This document shows, piece by piece, positions 16,399 to 25,231 of a DNA stretch of 64,000 nucleotides; the stretch's first letter is position 1, and each line of letters starts with the position of its first letter. The position numbers and the translations under genes are program-made. Source of the DNA: Bacteroidales bacterium (lineage in GTDB: Bacteria > Bacteroidota > Bacteroidia > Bacteroidales > Lentimicrobiaceae); the NCBI GenBank assembly GCA_016705005.1, contig JADIZB010000011.1:24895-88894 (forward strand), in the 5' to 3' direction. The notes beneath the pieces were generated by a model. That model was not told the origin of the DNA and did no database searches. It saw only the letters and a program-made list of their open reading frames with translations.

Positions 16399-18426
16399 AT
16401 GAGTAAACCACTACTTCTGCTGATCATCAGCGTCTTTGCAGCGCTCCGTCTTTCCGCTACCAATGTTAGCGGTCCGGTTACTACAAATACATTATGGTCT
16501 GTTGTGAACAGCCCCTATATTGTTACCGGCAATGTGCTGGTGATGGAGGGTATAACCCTTACCATCGAACCTGGGGTTGAAGTGCGGTTTGATGCGTCGA
16601 AAGCCCTGCAGGTTAACGGAACCCTGGTTGCACGTGGCACTGCCACAGATTCAATCCGGTTTACCTCCAATACTACCCAAATCCCGGGGGCCTGGGGCAA
16701 TATCTATTTCACCACGAGTTCTGCTGATGTTGTTGTTGATAATGCAGGAAATTATGTGAGTGGAAGTATCATGGAATACTGCCTTGTAGAATATGGAGGA
16801 ACCATTGAGGATACAGATGCCGACATGCTGAAGTTGGATGAGGCCTTGCCCGGTATCCGTCATTGCACCATAAAAAACGCGTTGAATGCCGGAATTGGTA
16901 TTTATTACCCCTATTTTGATCCTTTAAATTACAGGCTCGATAACAACGCCTTCCGGCAATGCAGGATTGGTATTGAAGCGCTCTGCTATTCCAAATGGTT
17001 ATCAATCACAAACAGTTCTTTTATTATGACTGAAACCGGAATTGACATTTTTGGTTACACGATCATCGACAACAACCTGTTTTCACAAAACTCCCAGGTA
17101 CTAAAACTGACTTATGGAGAACAGGTCATTACAAATAACGAGTTTTCAGATAATTTAACCACATCCACATACCCGTACCCTGATAATTTCATTATCTCAC
17201 TGGAAATTCAGGGGGTTGATTTCCGCAATAACCTATGCCAGCGTAATGGCTCAGATTTATTATATCTCCGTCCTGAAGGGGTTTGTAGAATCAGGTCAAA
17301 TATATTTACCGATAATGTTTACTATTCAACCACCGGATCTCTGATCGAAATTGATGAATTTTCTTCCTGGGAAGGGGATACGTTATTTATGGAGAATAAC
17401 CTCATTACGAATAATGGAAATTTCAAACCTTTATCGGTCTCATTAATGGGTTTACAGACATATTTTACATCGAATGTAATAACCAATAACTATACTTCTG
17501 AGGAATTGATCGATGTGTACAATTATGTTACGCAGGGTATGGATTCAATAGTAACCACATTTAAAGACAATGTCATCACCCAAAATCATAGCACATCAGA
17601 TATACTCACTTCTTTCAAAGGGGTAATCGCTCTTCATGAGAACAGCTTATTCAACAACAGTTCATCAGCCTATGTTCTGAAAAACGCCAATACCCCGACT
17701 TTTCAACCATACCTGGATGTAAGCAATAATTACTGGGGGGTTGAAACTGTTGAAGAATTAAGTGCAATTATTTACGATTTCTTTGATGATGCCAACCTGG
17801 GAATTACGATGTACGACAGTATTCTTCTTGCCCCAACTTCATCAAACCCTGTATTGCCCCCTGCCGGTGTTCAGAAAAACGGTATGGGGAACAACAGGGT
17901 ACAATTGAGCTGGTTGCCCAACTCTGAGTCCGATATAAAAGGGTATAATGTTTACTGGGGAAGCTATGCAGGTTATACTTTTGAACATATGGCAGATGCG
18001 GGGCTGAATACCAGTTTTATTGTAGAAGGAGCTTCTATTGATGATATCATTGCTGTTACCGCCTATGACAACGATTACATCTCCGGAAAGAAAAGCATAA
18101 AATGGTTGAATGAAAATATGCTCAACGGGCACGAAAGCGCCTATTCGTACGAGTTGCATTTCCCCCTGGGCATCAATGAAATCAAAGAAACAACGGACTT
18201 CAGCATTTATCCTGTTCCGGCAAGTGAGAAAATTACCATTGAACTTAATAACCCTGATGATTATAGCACACTCAGCATTGTAAACATTCAGGGACAAACA
18301 TTAAAAACCATTCATCTCACAAATTCAAAAACCGAGGTTGGTATTGAGGAATTTACAAGAGGAATGTATTTTATTGTGCTTAGTGGCAGCAAAGGCATTT
18401 CAATGAAAAAGGTGATCAGAATGTAA
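16399..18426 (+). CDS. T9SS-secreted right-handed beta-helix protein, copy 2
   Basis: The 675-aa protein is colinear with its upstream neighbour over the whole length. Near-identical blocks include the region after the signal peptide (NTLWSVVNSPYIVTGNVLVMEG against NTLWTVANSPYVVTGNILVMEG) and the linker (YAGYTFEHMADAGLNTS). The beta-helix turns diverge more. It has the same domain order: signal peptide, beta-helix, fibronectin III-like segment, T9SS sorting domain ending ISMKKVIRM. I chose the ATG at 16399, which begins the signal peptide; an upstream in-frame start at 16357 adds a non-hydrophobic leader. The 226-bp spacer suggests separate transcription or a loose operon. Confidence 0.85.
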   Translation: MSKPLLLLIISVFAALRLSATNVSGPVTTNTLWSVVNSPYIVTGNVLVMEGITLTIEPGVEVRFDASKALQVNGTLVARGTATDSIRFTSNTTQIPGAWGNIYFTTSSADVVVDNAGNYVSGSIMEYCLVEYGGTIEDTDADMLKLDEALPGIRHCTIKNALNAGIGIYYPYFDPLNYRLDNNAFRQCRIGIEALCYSKWLSITNSSFIMTETGIDIFGYTIIDNNLFSQNSQVLKLTYGEQVITNNEFSDNLTTSTYPYPDNFIISLEIQGVDFRNNLCQRNGSDLLYLRPEGVCRIRSNIFTDNVYYSTTGSLIEIDEFSSWEGDTLFMENNLITNNGNFKPLSVSLMGLQTYFTSNVITNNYTSEELIDVYNYVTQGMDSIVTTFKDNVITQNHSTSDILTSFKGVIALHENSLFNNSSSAYVLKNANTPTFQPYLDVSNNYWGVETVEELSAIIYDFFDDANLGITMYDSILLAPTSSNPVLPPAGVQKNGMGNNRVQLSWLPNSESDIKGYNVYWGSYAGYTFEHMADAGLNTSFIVEGASIDDIIAVTAYDNDYISGKKSIKWLNENMLNGHESAYSYELHFPLGINEIKETTDFSIYPVPASEKITIELNNPDDYSTLSIVNIQGQTLKTIHLTNSKTEVGIEEFTRGMYFIVLSGSKGISMKKVIRM

Positions 18427-18644
18427 ATCCACTGTATTGATGACAGCATCGTCAACGAGCCTGTATCATGATCACACATAAAAATGAGATTAAAGCATTT
18501 GGTCTGAGAAAGTGCAACTTACTGCCGGGGTTTACTTTCACCGAAAAACAGAACCTGTGAACCGGAGATTCCCGTGAAAGATAAATTGCAGATTGTCTGA
18601 AGCACAGGAAACAATCACGCTGACCATCAGCATATTGAATAAAA

Positions 18645-18677
18645 TTATCCCGAAGGGTCTGAAACCCTCCGGGATAA
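18645..18677 (-). terminator. hairpin terminator after the kinase/DUF4395 operon
   Basis: TTATCCCGAAGGGT and ACCCTCCGGGATAA form a 14-bp stem with one mismatch and a 5-nt loop. On the minus strand it is followed by TTTTATT, which fits termination 28 nt after the DUF4395 stop. The palindrome also resembles a REP-type element, and one or both roles are possible. Confidence 0.7.
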
Positions 18678-18704
18678 CAATTCCGGCGAAACCGGCTGAT
18701 ATGA

Positions 18705-19391
18705 TTATTCCTGCGGGGACTGCATTTCAGGTTGAGCCCTGTTATCGATACCAAACAGGTCATATGGCTTCTCCCTGAAGAAATCGTTGAATAAAAATAC
18801 TGACACCACGATCCAGGCAATAAATCCGAGTACAATCAGCAACTGTGCACCTGATGTTTTCTGAATATCCTGCCGTGATTTTACATCACACACCTCACCG
18901 GGGCAATACTGGGCTTTCTCTTTATAAAACCAACCGTAAAACTTGCACCCGAGGCATATTCCGAATGCCGATTCAAAGAACAGGAATATCAGGCAAATGA
19001 GGCAGATAAGGCCGGTTATGGGACTATATGAATTGACGATGACCTGCAAAACAAGCATAATGATTCCCAGCGCCAGGCCGATGATCCAGGCAAACTTCTT
19101 CTGCTTTGCACCAACATACTCAGGAGTCTGGTTAAACACAATCAGGCGGCCCAGGATTAATGTTGGAGCGAACCTGGGATTGATGAATACACGCACGAGA
19201 AAATCGGTCAGGAAAATGACAATGGCATATTTCAGCAACAGGAAATTCCCGGTTAAAATCACCGTCAGTATAGAAGTAAACATCAGCAGAAAGAGCAATC
19301 CTGCCGCTGCACGGACCTCCCTTTCATTTAAAACCGGAATGCTGTATCCATCAACATCTTCTCCAAATTTAATTGTTTTATTGTTGTTCAT
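18705..19391 (-). CDS. DUF4395 family membrane protein
   Basis: The 228-aa protein has four predicted membrane helices in two pairs (about residues 28-70 and 98-140). The family signature ARVFINPRF-like segment VRVFINPRFAPTLILGR is present, as is the motif GICLGCKFYGWF at about residue 147, with two further cysteines in QYCPGEVCD. A third hydrophobic segment (LLIVLGFIAWIVVSVFLF) follows near the C-terminus. The function of the family is unknown; the conserved cysteines and frequent linkage to thiol or sulfur genes suggest a redox role. Its start codon overlaps the end of the sensor kinase gene by 14 nt, so the two are co-transcribed. Confidence 0.82.
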   Translation of the reverse strand: MNNNKTIKFGEDVDGYSIPVLNEREVRAAAGLLFLLMFTSILTVILTGNFLLLKYAIVIFLTDFLVRVFINPRFAPTLILGRLIVFNQTPEYVGAKQKKFAWIIGLALGIIMLVLQVIVNSYSPITGLICLICLIFLFFESAFGICLGCKFYGWFYKEKAQYCPGEVCDVKSRQDIQKTSGAQLLIVLGFIAWIVVSVFLFNDFFREKPYDLFGIDNRAQPEMQSPQE

Positions 19392-22029
19392 TTTTTTCGT
19401 TTTTTTTGTTAGACCGGATTTCTCCGAATGATTTGTTATTGTGTGGATTGAAATGCTTGTGAATCAAAGCCATCAGCTTTTCTTTACTGATGGGTTTAGA
19501 TATATAATCGTTGCAACCTGCCTCAATAGATTTTTCTCTGTCGCCGGCTTGTGCGAAAGCTGTCTGTGCAATGATAATCACATCTTTATTTTCCTGCCGG
19601 ATCTTCCGGGTAGCTTCATATCCGTTCAGGCCGGGCATTTGTATATCCATCAGGATTAAATCAATGCCGGGGTTATCATGAAATAAATCAATGACTTCAT
19701 TCCCTGTCCTGGCTTCAAGGATTTCCTGGCTGAATTCCCTGACAAAGGTATAAACAAGTTTTTTAGATGTTTCATCATCTTCAGCAATTAAAACTTTCAA
19801 CTTCTTCATTTCAGCTTCCGGCTTTTCCAATGCTGCCGTATTATCAGCAACCACAGGTTTTCGCCCTGCTACGATGTAGGGAAGGGTAAAATAGAAAACG
19901 GATCCCGAACCTGCATCACTTTCTACCCATATTTTGCCACCCAGCATATCTACGTATGCCCTGGTAATCGACAAGCCCAGTCCTGCGCCCTGATATGCAT
20001 TCTTGCCGGAAACATCTGCCTGGACGAATCGTTCGAATACCATTGCCTGCCTGTCTTTGGGTATCCCTATTCCGGTGTCTCTGACAAAAAACCTCATCAT
20101 CAGCCGCTGATCAGACTGAACTATTTCATATCCAAACTCGATTGACCCCTCTTTTGTATACTTAATAGCGTTTTTTACCAGATTGGTCAGAATAGCAAAT
20201 ACTTTTTCAGGGTCGGTTTTTATAACAGACTCATCAGCCATAAGAGAATTGCTGTAATAGAGCTTCATCCCCTTCGCTTCAACTTCGGGTTTGAAGAAGT
20301 AATAGACATATTCGATCTGTTCGTTTATGTTTGATTCTCTGATATCGGCCTTCATCAGACCAGCTTCAATTTTCGAGATGTCTATAATGTCGTTGATGAT
20401 GCTGAGCATACGCTCACCGCTTTTCTCAATAATCTCAATGTAATTCTTCTGATCTTCACCGGTAAGGTTCGGATTTTTCAACAAATCGGCAAAACCAAGA
20501 ATGCCGTTCATAGGAGTCCTGATTTCATGACTCATATTTGCCAGAAAAGCCGATTTCAGCCGATCACTTTCTTCGGCCTTTTCCTTGGCAATGATCAGTT
20601 CTTTCTCGGCCTGTTTTCTTTCAGAGATGTCACGAATGATCCCTTCATGAAAAAGTATCTCACCTGAATCACTGTATGTGTACCACCCGTGATCTTCCAC
20701 CCATACCTCATTTCCGTCTTTCTTCCTGAGTCTGTATGAAATCAGATCTTTGTCGATACCTTCAATGGTTAACCTTTCACGATCCAGCGGGTCAAAATAC
20801 AGCTCTTTTCCTATGCTTATACCCATCAATTCTTCCTTACTGCTGAAACCCAGTATTTTCAACATGGCCGGGTTCACCTCAATAACCTGCCCGTCATGGC
20901 TGGTTTTGTAAACACCATCGGGCATCTTCTCAATCAGATTCCGGTAAACTTCATTGCTTTCATTCAAGGCCAGTTCAGCCTTTTTCCGCTCGGTGATATC
21001 CCTCGCAATAAGAACCGAACCTATTACCGAACCCAGATTGTCACGGACTGGCGAACTTGAGAAAATAACAGGAATGTTTTGTCCGTTTCCCGCCCGAAAA
21101 CTACCCTCCCGGTTTGTAAAGGATTTCTTTTCAATAATTTTTGCATACAAATCAGCTACCGAATCATTCTGTGGAAGAACTGCAGTTATGGATTTTCCCT
21201 CCAGGTCCGCACGTTTGTATTGCAATGTAGCCAATGTTGCTTTATTAACATTCAGTATAACCCCTTCCTGATCCAGAAGAATCAGAAACTCGTCCATGGC
21301 TGAAACAATACTCTCAGCCGCTATGGTGGGTGTTATCGTAAGGAAACGGTATTTAAAAATTGCGTAAAGTATACCACTTCCGAAAATGAATACCATAAGA
21401 TTAGTCAACGGAGGAATCCGGTAAATACCCATATTCTGAATCACAACATCCATTAATGTCCCTGCAAGGATGCCTACCATTGAAATAACGACCACAATCT
21501 TTGACAATTTTTTCTCATTTGAATCCTTCAACCTTCGGCAGAAAATAAGTATAATTGAAACAGATAATAGCGTAAATATCAGATAGTAAGAAAAGAACAG
21601 ATATGTCCACACTGAATCGGACCAATCGAGCGACCATCCGTATGGCTGTCTGACCGGATTAACCGACAAATTATTGGTCAACTGCAAATAAATAAATAAA
21701 GCCGGCAACAATACAACCGGGAGCAGGAACCACTTTTTTCTGACAATATTCTGATTTTTCGTAAACGCAAGTGCAAAAGAAAGAAATACACTGGCAAAGC
21801 TAATCCAGCCAAAGGATGCTATATTCTGCATAATGATCACCAACTCAATGTTAATTGACCTGTCGGGATTATGCACAATAACATCACCAAAATTCCACAG
21901 GGAATAGCAGATCATCAGAAATGCACTCATCCGGTTGAGCAGTGACCGGGTATCTCTGTAAAAAATAAAAACGGCCAGGGCTGCAGATGCAATAAAACTG
22001 AAAAAATGCAGGAACGGAAGAAATATCAT
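19378..22029 (-). CDS. hybrid sensor histidine kinase with 7TM input, two PAS domains and receiver
   Basis: About 883 aa from the ATG at 22029. Seven N-terminal helices (about 1-230) are followed by a PAS domain (about 240-350), a second PAS with PAC (about 360-480), a HisKA domain with the phospho-acceptor in MSHEIRTPMNGILGF (His 501), and an ATPase with LVKNAIKYTKEG (N box), VRDTGIGI and GAGLGLSIT. A receiver domain ends the protein, with ILMDIQMPGLNGYEA (Asp 795). The input ligand is unknown. A GTG at 22071 would add 14 polar residues before the first helix, so I prefer the ATG. No response regulator with an output domain is adjacent; the DUF4395 gene overlaps its 3' end. Confidence 0.9.
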   Translation of the reverse strand: MIFLPFLHFFSFIASAALAVFIFYRDTRSLLNRMSAFLMICYSLWNFGDVIVHNPDRSINIELVIIMQNIASFGWISFASVFLSFALAFTKNQNIVRKKWFLLPVVLLPALFIYLQLTNNLSVNPVRQPYGWSLDWSDSVWTYLFFSYYLIFTLLSVSIILIFCRRLKDSNEKKLSKIVVVISMVGILAGTLMDVVIQNMGIYRIPPLTNLMVFIFGSGILYAIFKYRFLTITPTIAAESIVSAMDEFLILLDQEGVILNVNKATLATLQYKRADLEGKSITAVLPQNDSVADLYAKIIEKKSFTNREGSFRAGNGQNIPVIFSSSPVRDNLGSVIGSVLIARDITERKKAELALNESNEVYRNLIEKMPDGVYKTSHDGQVIEVNPAMLKILGFSSKEELMGISIGKELYFDPLDRERLTIEGIDKDLISYRLRKKDGNEVWVEDHGWYTYSDSGEILFHEGIIRDISERKQAEKELIIAKEKAEESDRLKSAFLANMSHEIRTPMNGILGFADLLKNPNLTGEDQKNYIEIIEKSGERMLSIINDIIDISKIEAGLMKADIRESNINEQIEYVYYFFKPEVEAKGMKLYYSNSLMADESVIKTDPEKVFAILTNLVKNAIKYTKEGSIEFGYEIVQSDQRLMMRFFVRDTGIGIPKDRQAMVFERFVQADVSGKNAYQGAGLGLSITRAYVDMLGGKIWVESDAGSGSVFYFTLPYIVAGRKPVVADNTAALEKPEAEMKKLKVLIAEDDETSKKLVYTFVREFSQEILEARTGNEVIDLFHDNPGIDLILMDIQMPGLNGYEATRKIRQENKDVIIIAQTAFAQAGDREKSIEAGCNDYISKPISKEKLMALIHKHFNPHNNKSFGEIRSNKKNEKNEQQ

Positions 22030-22265
22030 TGATATACCGGAGAAATATCGATTAAAAAAATCCGATTGCACCTGTTAATCCTGGCGCTCACGGGCTGGCT
22101 GTTGTTAAAAAAACGGGAATAAGGTTTACAAATATACATCATGTAGATCGTAAAACAAATTCAGCTCCTTCGTGTTTCCCGGCTGATTTGAAATATCAAT
22201 TGCAACCGGCTGTCAGAATTGCTCAGTCTGGTTCATTATAAATGTCAGGGATTAAACTTTCATTC

Positions 22266-22586
22266 TCAGAAAGTCACCATCTTATCGGCCCACACCACCA
22301 GGTTAACACAATCAACCATGGTTGAGAGTGGGCAGGCTTCGGTTTCGTTCAGATGTCTTGATTTCAGGCAGGTTCCGCAGGCCAGAATTTCACCACCAAC
22401 ATCAATAAAGGCTTTTAACTGCGCGTCTACATTGTATTTATCATGGGTAAGGCCTTCACATTCCACAGCTTCACCCATTAAAAAAACCTTCACCTCATGG
22501 CCCTGTTTCCTCGCCGTTACAGCAAACCGGAAAGCGTTCCAGGCTTTTTCAAACGCTTTGGTTTCGATAATAATTCCTATTTTCAT
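22266..22586 (-). CDS. DsrE/DsrF-like family protein
   Basis: The 106-aa cytoplasmic protein has an alternating beta/alpha fold beginning KIGIIIETKAFEKAWNAFRFA, then HEVKVFLMGEAVECEGL. Two cysteines in GEILACGTCLKSRHL occupy the position of the DsrE/TusD sulfur-carrying cysteine, and a third is in EACPLSTM. DsrE-like proteins bind or relay sulfane sulfur. It is the last gene of the crcB-DUF190-DsrE set, 27 bp after DUF190, an unusual partner for a fluoride channel. Confidence 0.8.
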   Translation of the reverse strand: MKIGIIIETKAFEKAWNAFRFAVTARKQGHEVKVFLMGEAVECEGLTHDKYNVDAQLKAFIDVGGEILACGTCLKSRHLNETEACPLSTMVDCVNLVVWADKMVTF

Positions 22587-22613
22587 TGTACAATTAAAAA
22601 GAAATACAAAAGT

Positions 22614-22982
22614 TTACAGGGTAAAGAATTTCTTTTTGATTCCCTGCTTGAACAGGACAATCTCAATTTTCTCTGTCGTAATCAGGCATCCGGTGGGTAT
22701 CTTATCAAACCATGGCCGGATTCCCTTCATGAAATGCTCAATTTTAGATGCTTCATCAATCATTTCAATAACAACAGGTAGTTTCTCGGTGATTTCCCAG
22801 AATTTTGATGAATGCACTATACTGCTGGAACCAAAACCCATGCTTCCGCGAATCACTGTGGCTCCGGAAAGGCCATATCTTCTTGCTGCAAAAACAAGGG
22901 TTTCACTCAACAGTGAATGCCTGAATTTATCGGTACTGCTGATATAAATCCGCAACCGTATTGATTCTTTACCTGTTTCCAT
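22614..22982 (-). CDS. DUF190 family PII-like protein linked to CrcB
   Basis: The 122-aa protein has a ferredoxin-like PII fold: RLRIYISSTDKFRHSLLSE, then FAARRYGLSGATVIRGSMGFGSSSIVHSSK, which is the DUF190 signature, and PVVIEMIDEASKI. DUF190 proteins are commonly encoded beside crcB and are thought to modulate the channel. Its start codon is 3 nt from the end of crcB, so the two are co-translated. No enzymatic residues are seen. Confidence 0.88.
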   Translation of the reverse strand: METGKESIRLRIYISSTDKFRHSLLSETLVFAARRYGLSGATVIRGSMGFGSSSIVHSSKFWEITEKLPVVIEMIDEASKIEHFMKGIRPWFDKIPTGCLITTEKIEIVLFKQGIKKKFFTL

Positions 22983-22984
22983 AC

Positions 22985-23362
22985 TCAGAAGATTTTGGTG
23001 AGAGCATGACCACCAAAGGTAGCCAGCAGTCCTAAAAATACACTCAAACCAGTATAAAGAGAAAAATACAGAAAACTGCCATCGCGAAGCAGGGCCATAT
23101 TTTCGCTCGAAAATGTTGAGAAAGTAGTAAATCCGCCACAGAAACCCACAGTGAGAAATAACCGTACTTCAGCATTGCTAAGGTTGTCACGTTCCGACAG
23201 GCCAAAAAACAATCCGATAAGAAAACAGCCAATAAGGTTTACAATGAATGTCCCGAAAGGGAATGCCGTGATCAATGTATTCTGTACGTAACGAGAAACA
23301 AGATATCGTGAAATACCACCCAGAAAACTGCCGGAACCAATGACAAGGAGAACTTTTAACAT
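22985..23362 (-). CDS. crcB: fluoride efflux channel CrcB/FluC
   Basis: The 125-aa protein has four membrane helices. It forms an antiparallel dimer that exports F- passively. Signature residues are GGISRYLVSRYV in helix 1, PFGTFIVNLIGCFLIGLFFG (pore Asn), and GFCGGFTTFSTFSSEN (phenylalanine box and Na+ site) in helix 3. A single gene implies a homodimer. It is the first gene of a three-gene minus-strand unit. A fluoride riboswitch was looked for upstream and only a partial match to its 3' part was found. Confidence 0.93.
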   Translation of the reverse strand: MLKVLLVIGSGSFLGGISRYLVSRYVQNTLITAFPFGTFIVNLIGCFLIGLFFGLSERDNLSNAEVRLFLTVGFCGGFTTFSTFSSENMALLRDGSFLYFSLYTGLSVFLGLLATFGGHALTKIF

Positions 23363-23648
23363 AAAACTGAAAAATAATTTGTTACATATGGTATTCTATT
23401 GACTTCGCAACGATAGCCTGTATTTTATAACCCGGAGTCATCAGATTGCAAAGAAGGTCAATGGCTAAACCCTCAGCAAGATCAAAGATAAGCATTATTT
23501 ACCTGGCATTGCCATATTCAACATGACCAGGAAGCAAACCCTTCAAACTAACCGGGCTGGATTCTGTTTAATATCAGTAGCAGATTATTGAACAAGCTTA
23601 ACTTCTTTAACATTATTATTTTCAGATCCCTTTCTTCAACCTGATCTC

Positions 23649-24383
23649 ATGGTTATACTCAATAACATCTGGCTTATACTGTTCGTAATATGGGGATTGC
23701 CCCTTACATTTTACAGGAGTAAATTCCGTAAAATCGTTTATCAGACAGGGAACTGGACCATCAACATTAAACCATATTTCGGCAAAGAACTGAAAGCACT
23801 TTTTGGCAATTTGTATCCCGAAAACAAAAAATATCAGAAATTGAGAAACTTTTACCGTTTCTATCTTATTGTATACCTGCTCTTATTCACCGCTTATTTA
23901 GCACTTCACAAGGACAAACAAATGAATGAAATCAAAATTGGCAGCACCATCCCTGAATTTACACTTCCCGATCAGAATGGGAATCCGTTTAGCATCGGTT
24001 CTTTGCTGGGCAAAAAGAACCTGGTGATCTACTTCTATCCCAAAGACGATAGTCCTGGTTGTACAGCTCAGGCCTGTTCGTTCCGCGATCAGTTTGAGGT
24101 GTTCACCGAAGCCAATGCTGTTATCATTGGCATCAGCGGACAATCGGTTAAAAGCCACAGGGAATTTGCTGAAAAGCACCATCTCAGTTTCACACTACTG
24201 AGCGATGAAGGAAATAAAATCAGGAAGAAGTTCGGCGTTCCTACAAATCTGCTTGGCCTGTTGCCGGGTAGGGTAACTTATGTTGCAGATAAAACAGGCA
24301 AAGTTATCTACATGTTTAATTCGCAGCTCCAAACCGAAAAGCACGTAGAGGAGGCACTAAGGATATTGAAAGAATTGAAATAG
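23649..24383 (+). CDS. membrane-anchored peroxiredoxin of the BCP/PrxQ type
   Basis: The 244-aa protein has an N-terminal membrane module of about 90 residues with two hydrophobic helices (IWLILFVIWGLPLTFY and FYLIVYLLLFTAYLAL). A complete BCP-type peroxiredoxin follows (from about residue 92, MNEIKIGSTIPEFTLPDQNG). The peroxidatic cysteine is C138 in DDSPGCTAQACSF, with the resolving cysteine C143 five residues later, the usual PrxQ arrangement. It reduces hydroperoxides with thioredoxin. The internal ATG could give a soluble form, but the continuous frame with good coding character favours the fusion. It is transcribed alone, towards the second ars cluster. Confidence 0.85.
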   Translation: MVILNNIWLILFVIWGLPLTFYRSKFRKIVYQTGNWTINIKPYFGKELKALFGNLYPENKKYQKLRNFYRFYLIVYLLLFTAYLALHKDKQMNEIKIGSTIPEFTLPDQNGNPFSIGSLLGKKNLVIYFYPKDDSPGCTAQACSFRDQFEVFTEANAVIIGISGQSVKSHREFAEKHHLSFTLLSDEGNKIRKKFGVPTNLLGLLPGRVTYVADKTGKVIYMFNSQLQTEKHVEEALRILKELK

Positions 24384-24488
24384 GCTTGATACCGGAGGTC
24401 CTGGAACTGCCGGGTATAACATGGAGATCTTGTTATTGTAGAAAATTGTCAGCTGAAAAGTTCTGATCAAAGTTGCAAAGATTCAGAT

Positions 24489-25187
24489 TCAGCTGAAATA
24501 TATCCAGACGAAATACAACCCGGTTAGGATAAACAAAACCGCTACTACCCTCCTGAACCAGGCTTCAAAGATTTTAACCTTGTTATAAAACCTGGCGACC
24601 CCACCTATACTGAATGCCAGCAGGTAGGCCAGCAATATTACAGGCAGGCCGGTAGCGATGGCAAAATCAGGCAGAAGCAGCAATCCTGATGGCTGGGAGA
24701 GAACCATGGGCATAAGCATTCCAAAATAGAGAACCCCGCTATACGGGCAAAAGGCCAGTGCGAAAATCACCCCAAGGAGAAGCGCTCCCCAACTGCTCCC
24801 TGCTTTTACTTTATCGGCAAACCGCTGCATCAAGGTACCGGATGAACCCGGGAGTTTAATTATCCCCAGCATAAAAATACCGATGATGATCAGCAGTGGC
24901 CCGATCCATTTCTCACCGTTGGCCTGAACGGCCCGGCTGACCTGAAATTTGCTGGCGCCAAAAAAGATGATCGCGCCAAGTATGGTATAAGTGAGCGTCC
25001 GGCCAAGGGTATAATAAAGTCCGTTCAGAAAAACAGTCCGCTTACTTTCAACGTCCTTGCTGATATAAGCCAGTGCAGTTATATTGGTAGCCAGCGGGCA
25101 GGGACTAATGGCCGTCATTAAACCCAGAAGGAAGGCTGTCAGCAGCGGGAATGTGCTCTGGTCGATGAGGTTTTGTATGAATTCCAT
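24489..25187 (-). CDS. ArsG-family / DsbD-type permease (putative aromatic arsenical exporter)
   Basis: The 232-aa protein has six or seven membrane helices. It belongs to the cytochrome c biogenesis/DsbD-like group, with the helix 1 motif LMTAISPCPLATNITALAY and a second cysteine motif ALAFCPYSGVLYFG. In ars clusters of Bacteroidota, members of this family are annotated as ArsG, part of ArsEFG, which in Shewanella reduces nitro-aromatic arsenicals and exports aminophenyl arsenicals. Here it is the last gene after arsR, an ArsP-like permease, a small thioredoxin and ArsF. A repeat-bounded four-helix-bundle gene separates it from ArsF. A transmembrane thiol reductase role is the main alternative. 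Confidence 0.72.
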   Translation of the reverse strand: MEFIQNLIDQSTFPLLTAFLLGLMTAISPCPLATNITALAYISKDVESKRTVFLNGLYYTLGRTLTYTILGAIIFFGASKFQVSRAVQANGEKWIGPLLIIIGIFMLGIIKLPGSSGTLMQRFADKVKAGSSWGALLLGVIFALAFCPYSGVLYFGMLMPMVLSQPSGLLLLPDFAIATGLPVILLAYLLAFSIGGVARFYNKVKIFEAWFRRVVAVLFILTGLYFVWIYFS

Positions 25188-25193
25188 TTTCCT

Positions 25194-25222
25194 TGATTTG
25201 AGAATTTGAGAATTTGAGAATT
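25194..25222. repeat. word repeat TTTGAGAA, left arm flanking the four-helix-bundle gene
   Basis: Three copies of the 8-bp word TTTGAGAA run from 25197 to 25222. They end 9 bp after the four-helix-bundle stop codon (minus strand sense) and lie 9 bp before the arsG start, just short of its AAGGA ribosome site. They are the inverted counterpart of the tract at 25637-25670. Confidence 0.85.
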
Positions 25223-25231
25223 ACTCTTTGA

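Noticed and set aside
23405..23545. Possible fluoride riboswitch before crcB (CTGATGACTCC on the minus strand)
   Set aside because: It resembles the 3' part of the crcB motif, but the 5' GGNGATGG element and pairing partners are absent. A covariance-model search would be decisive.
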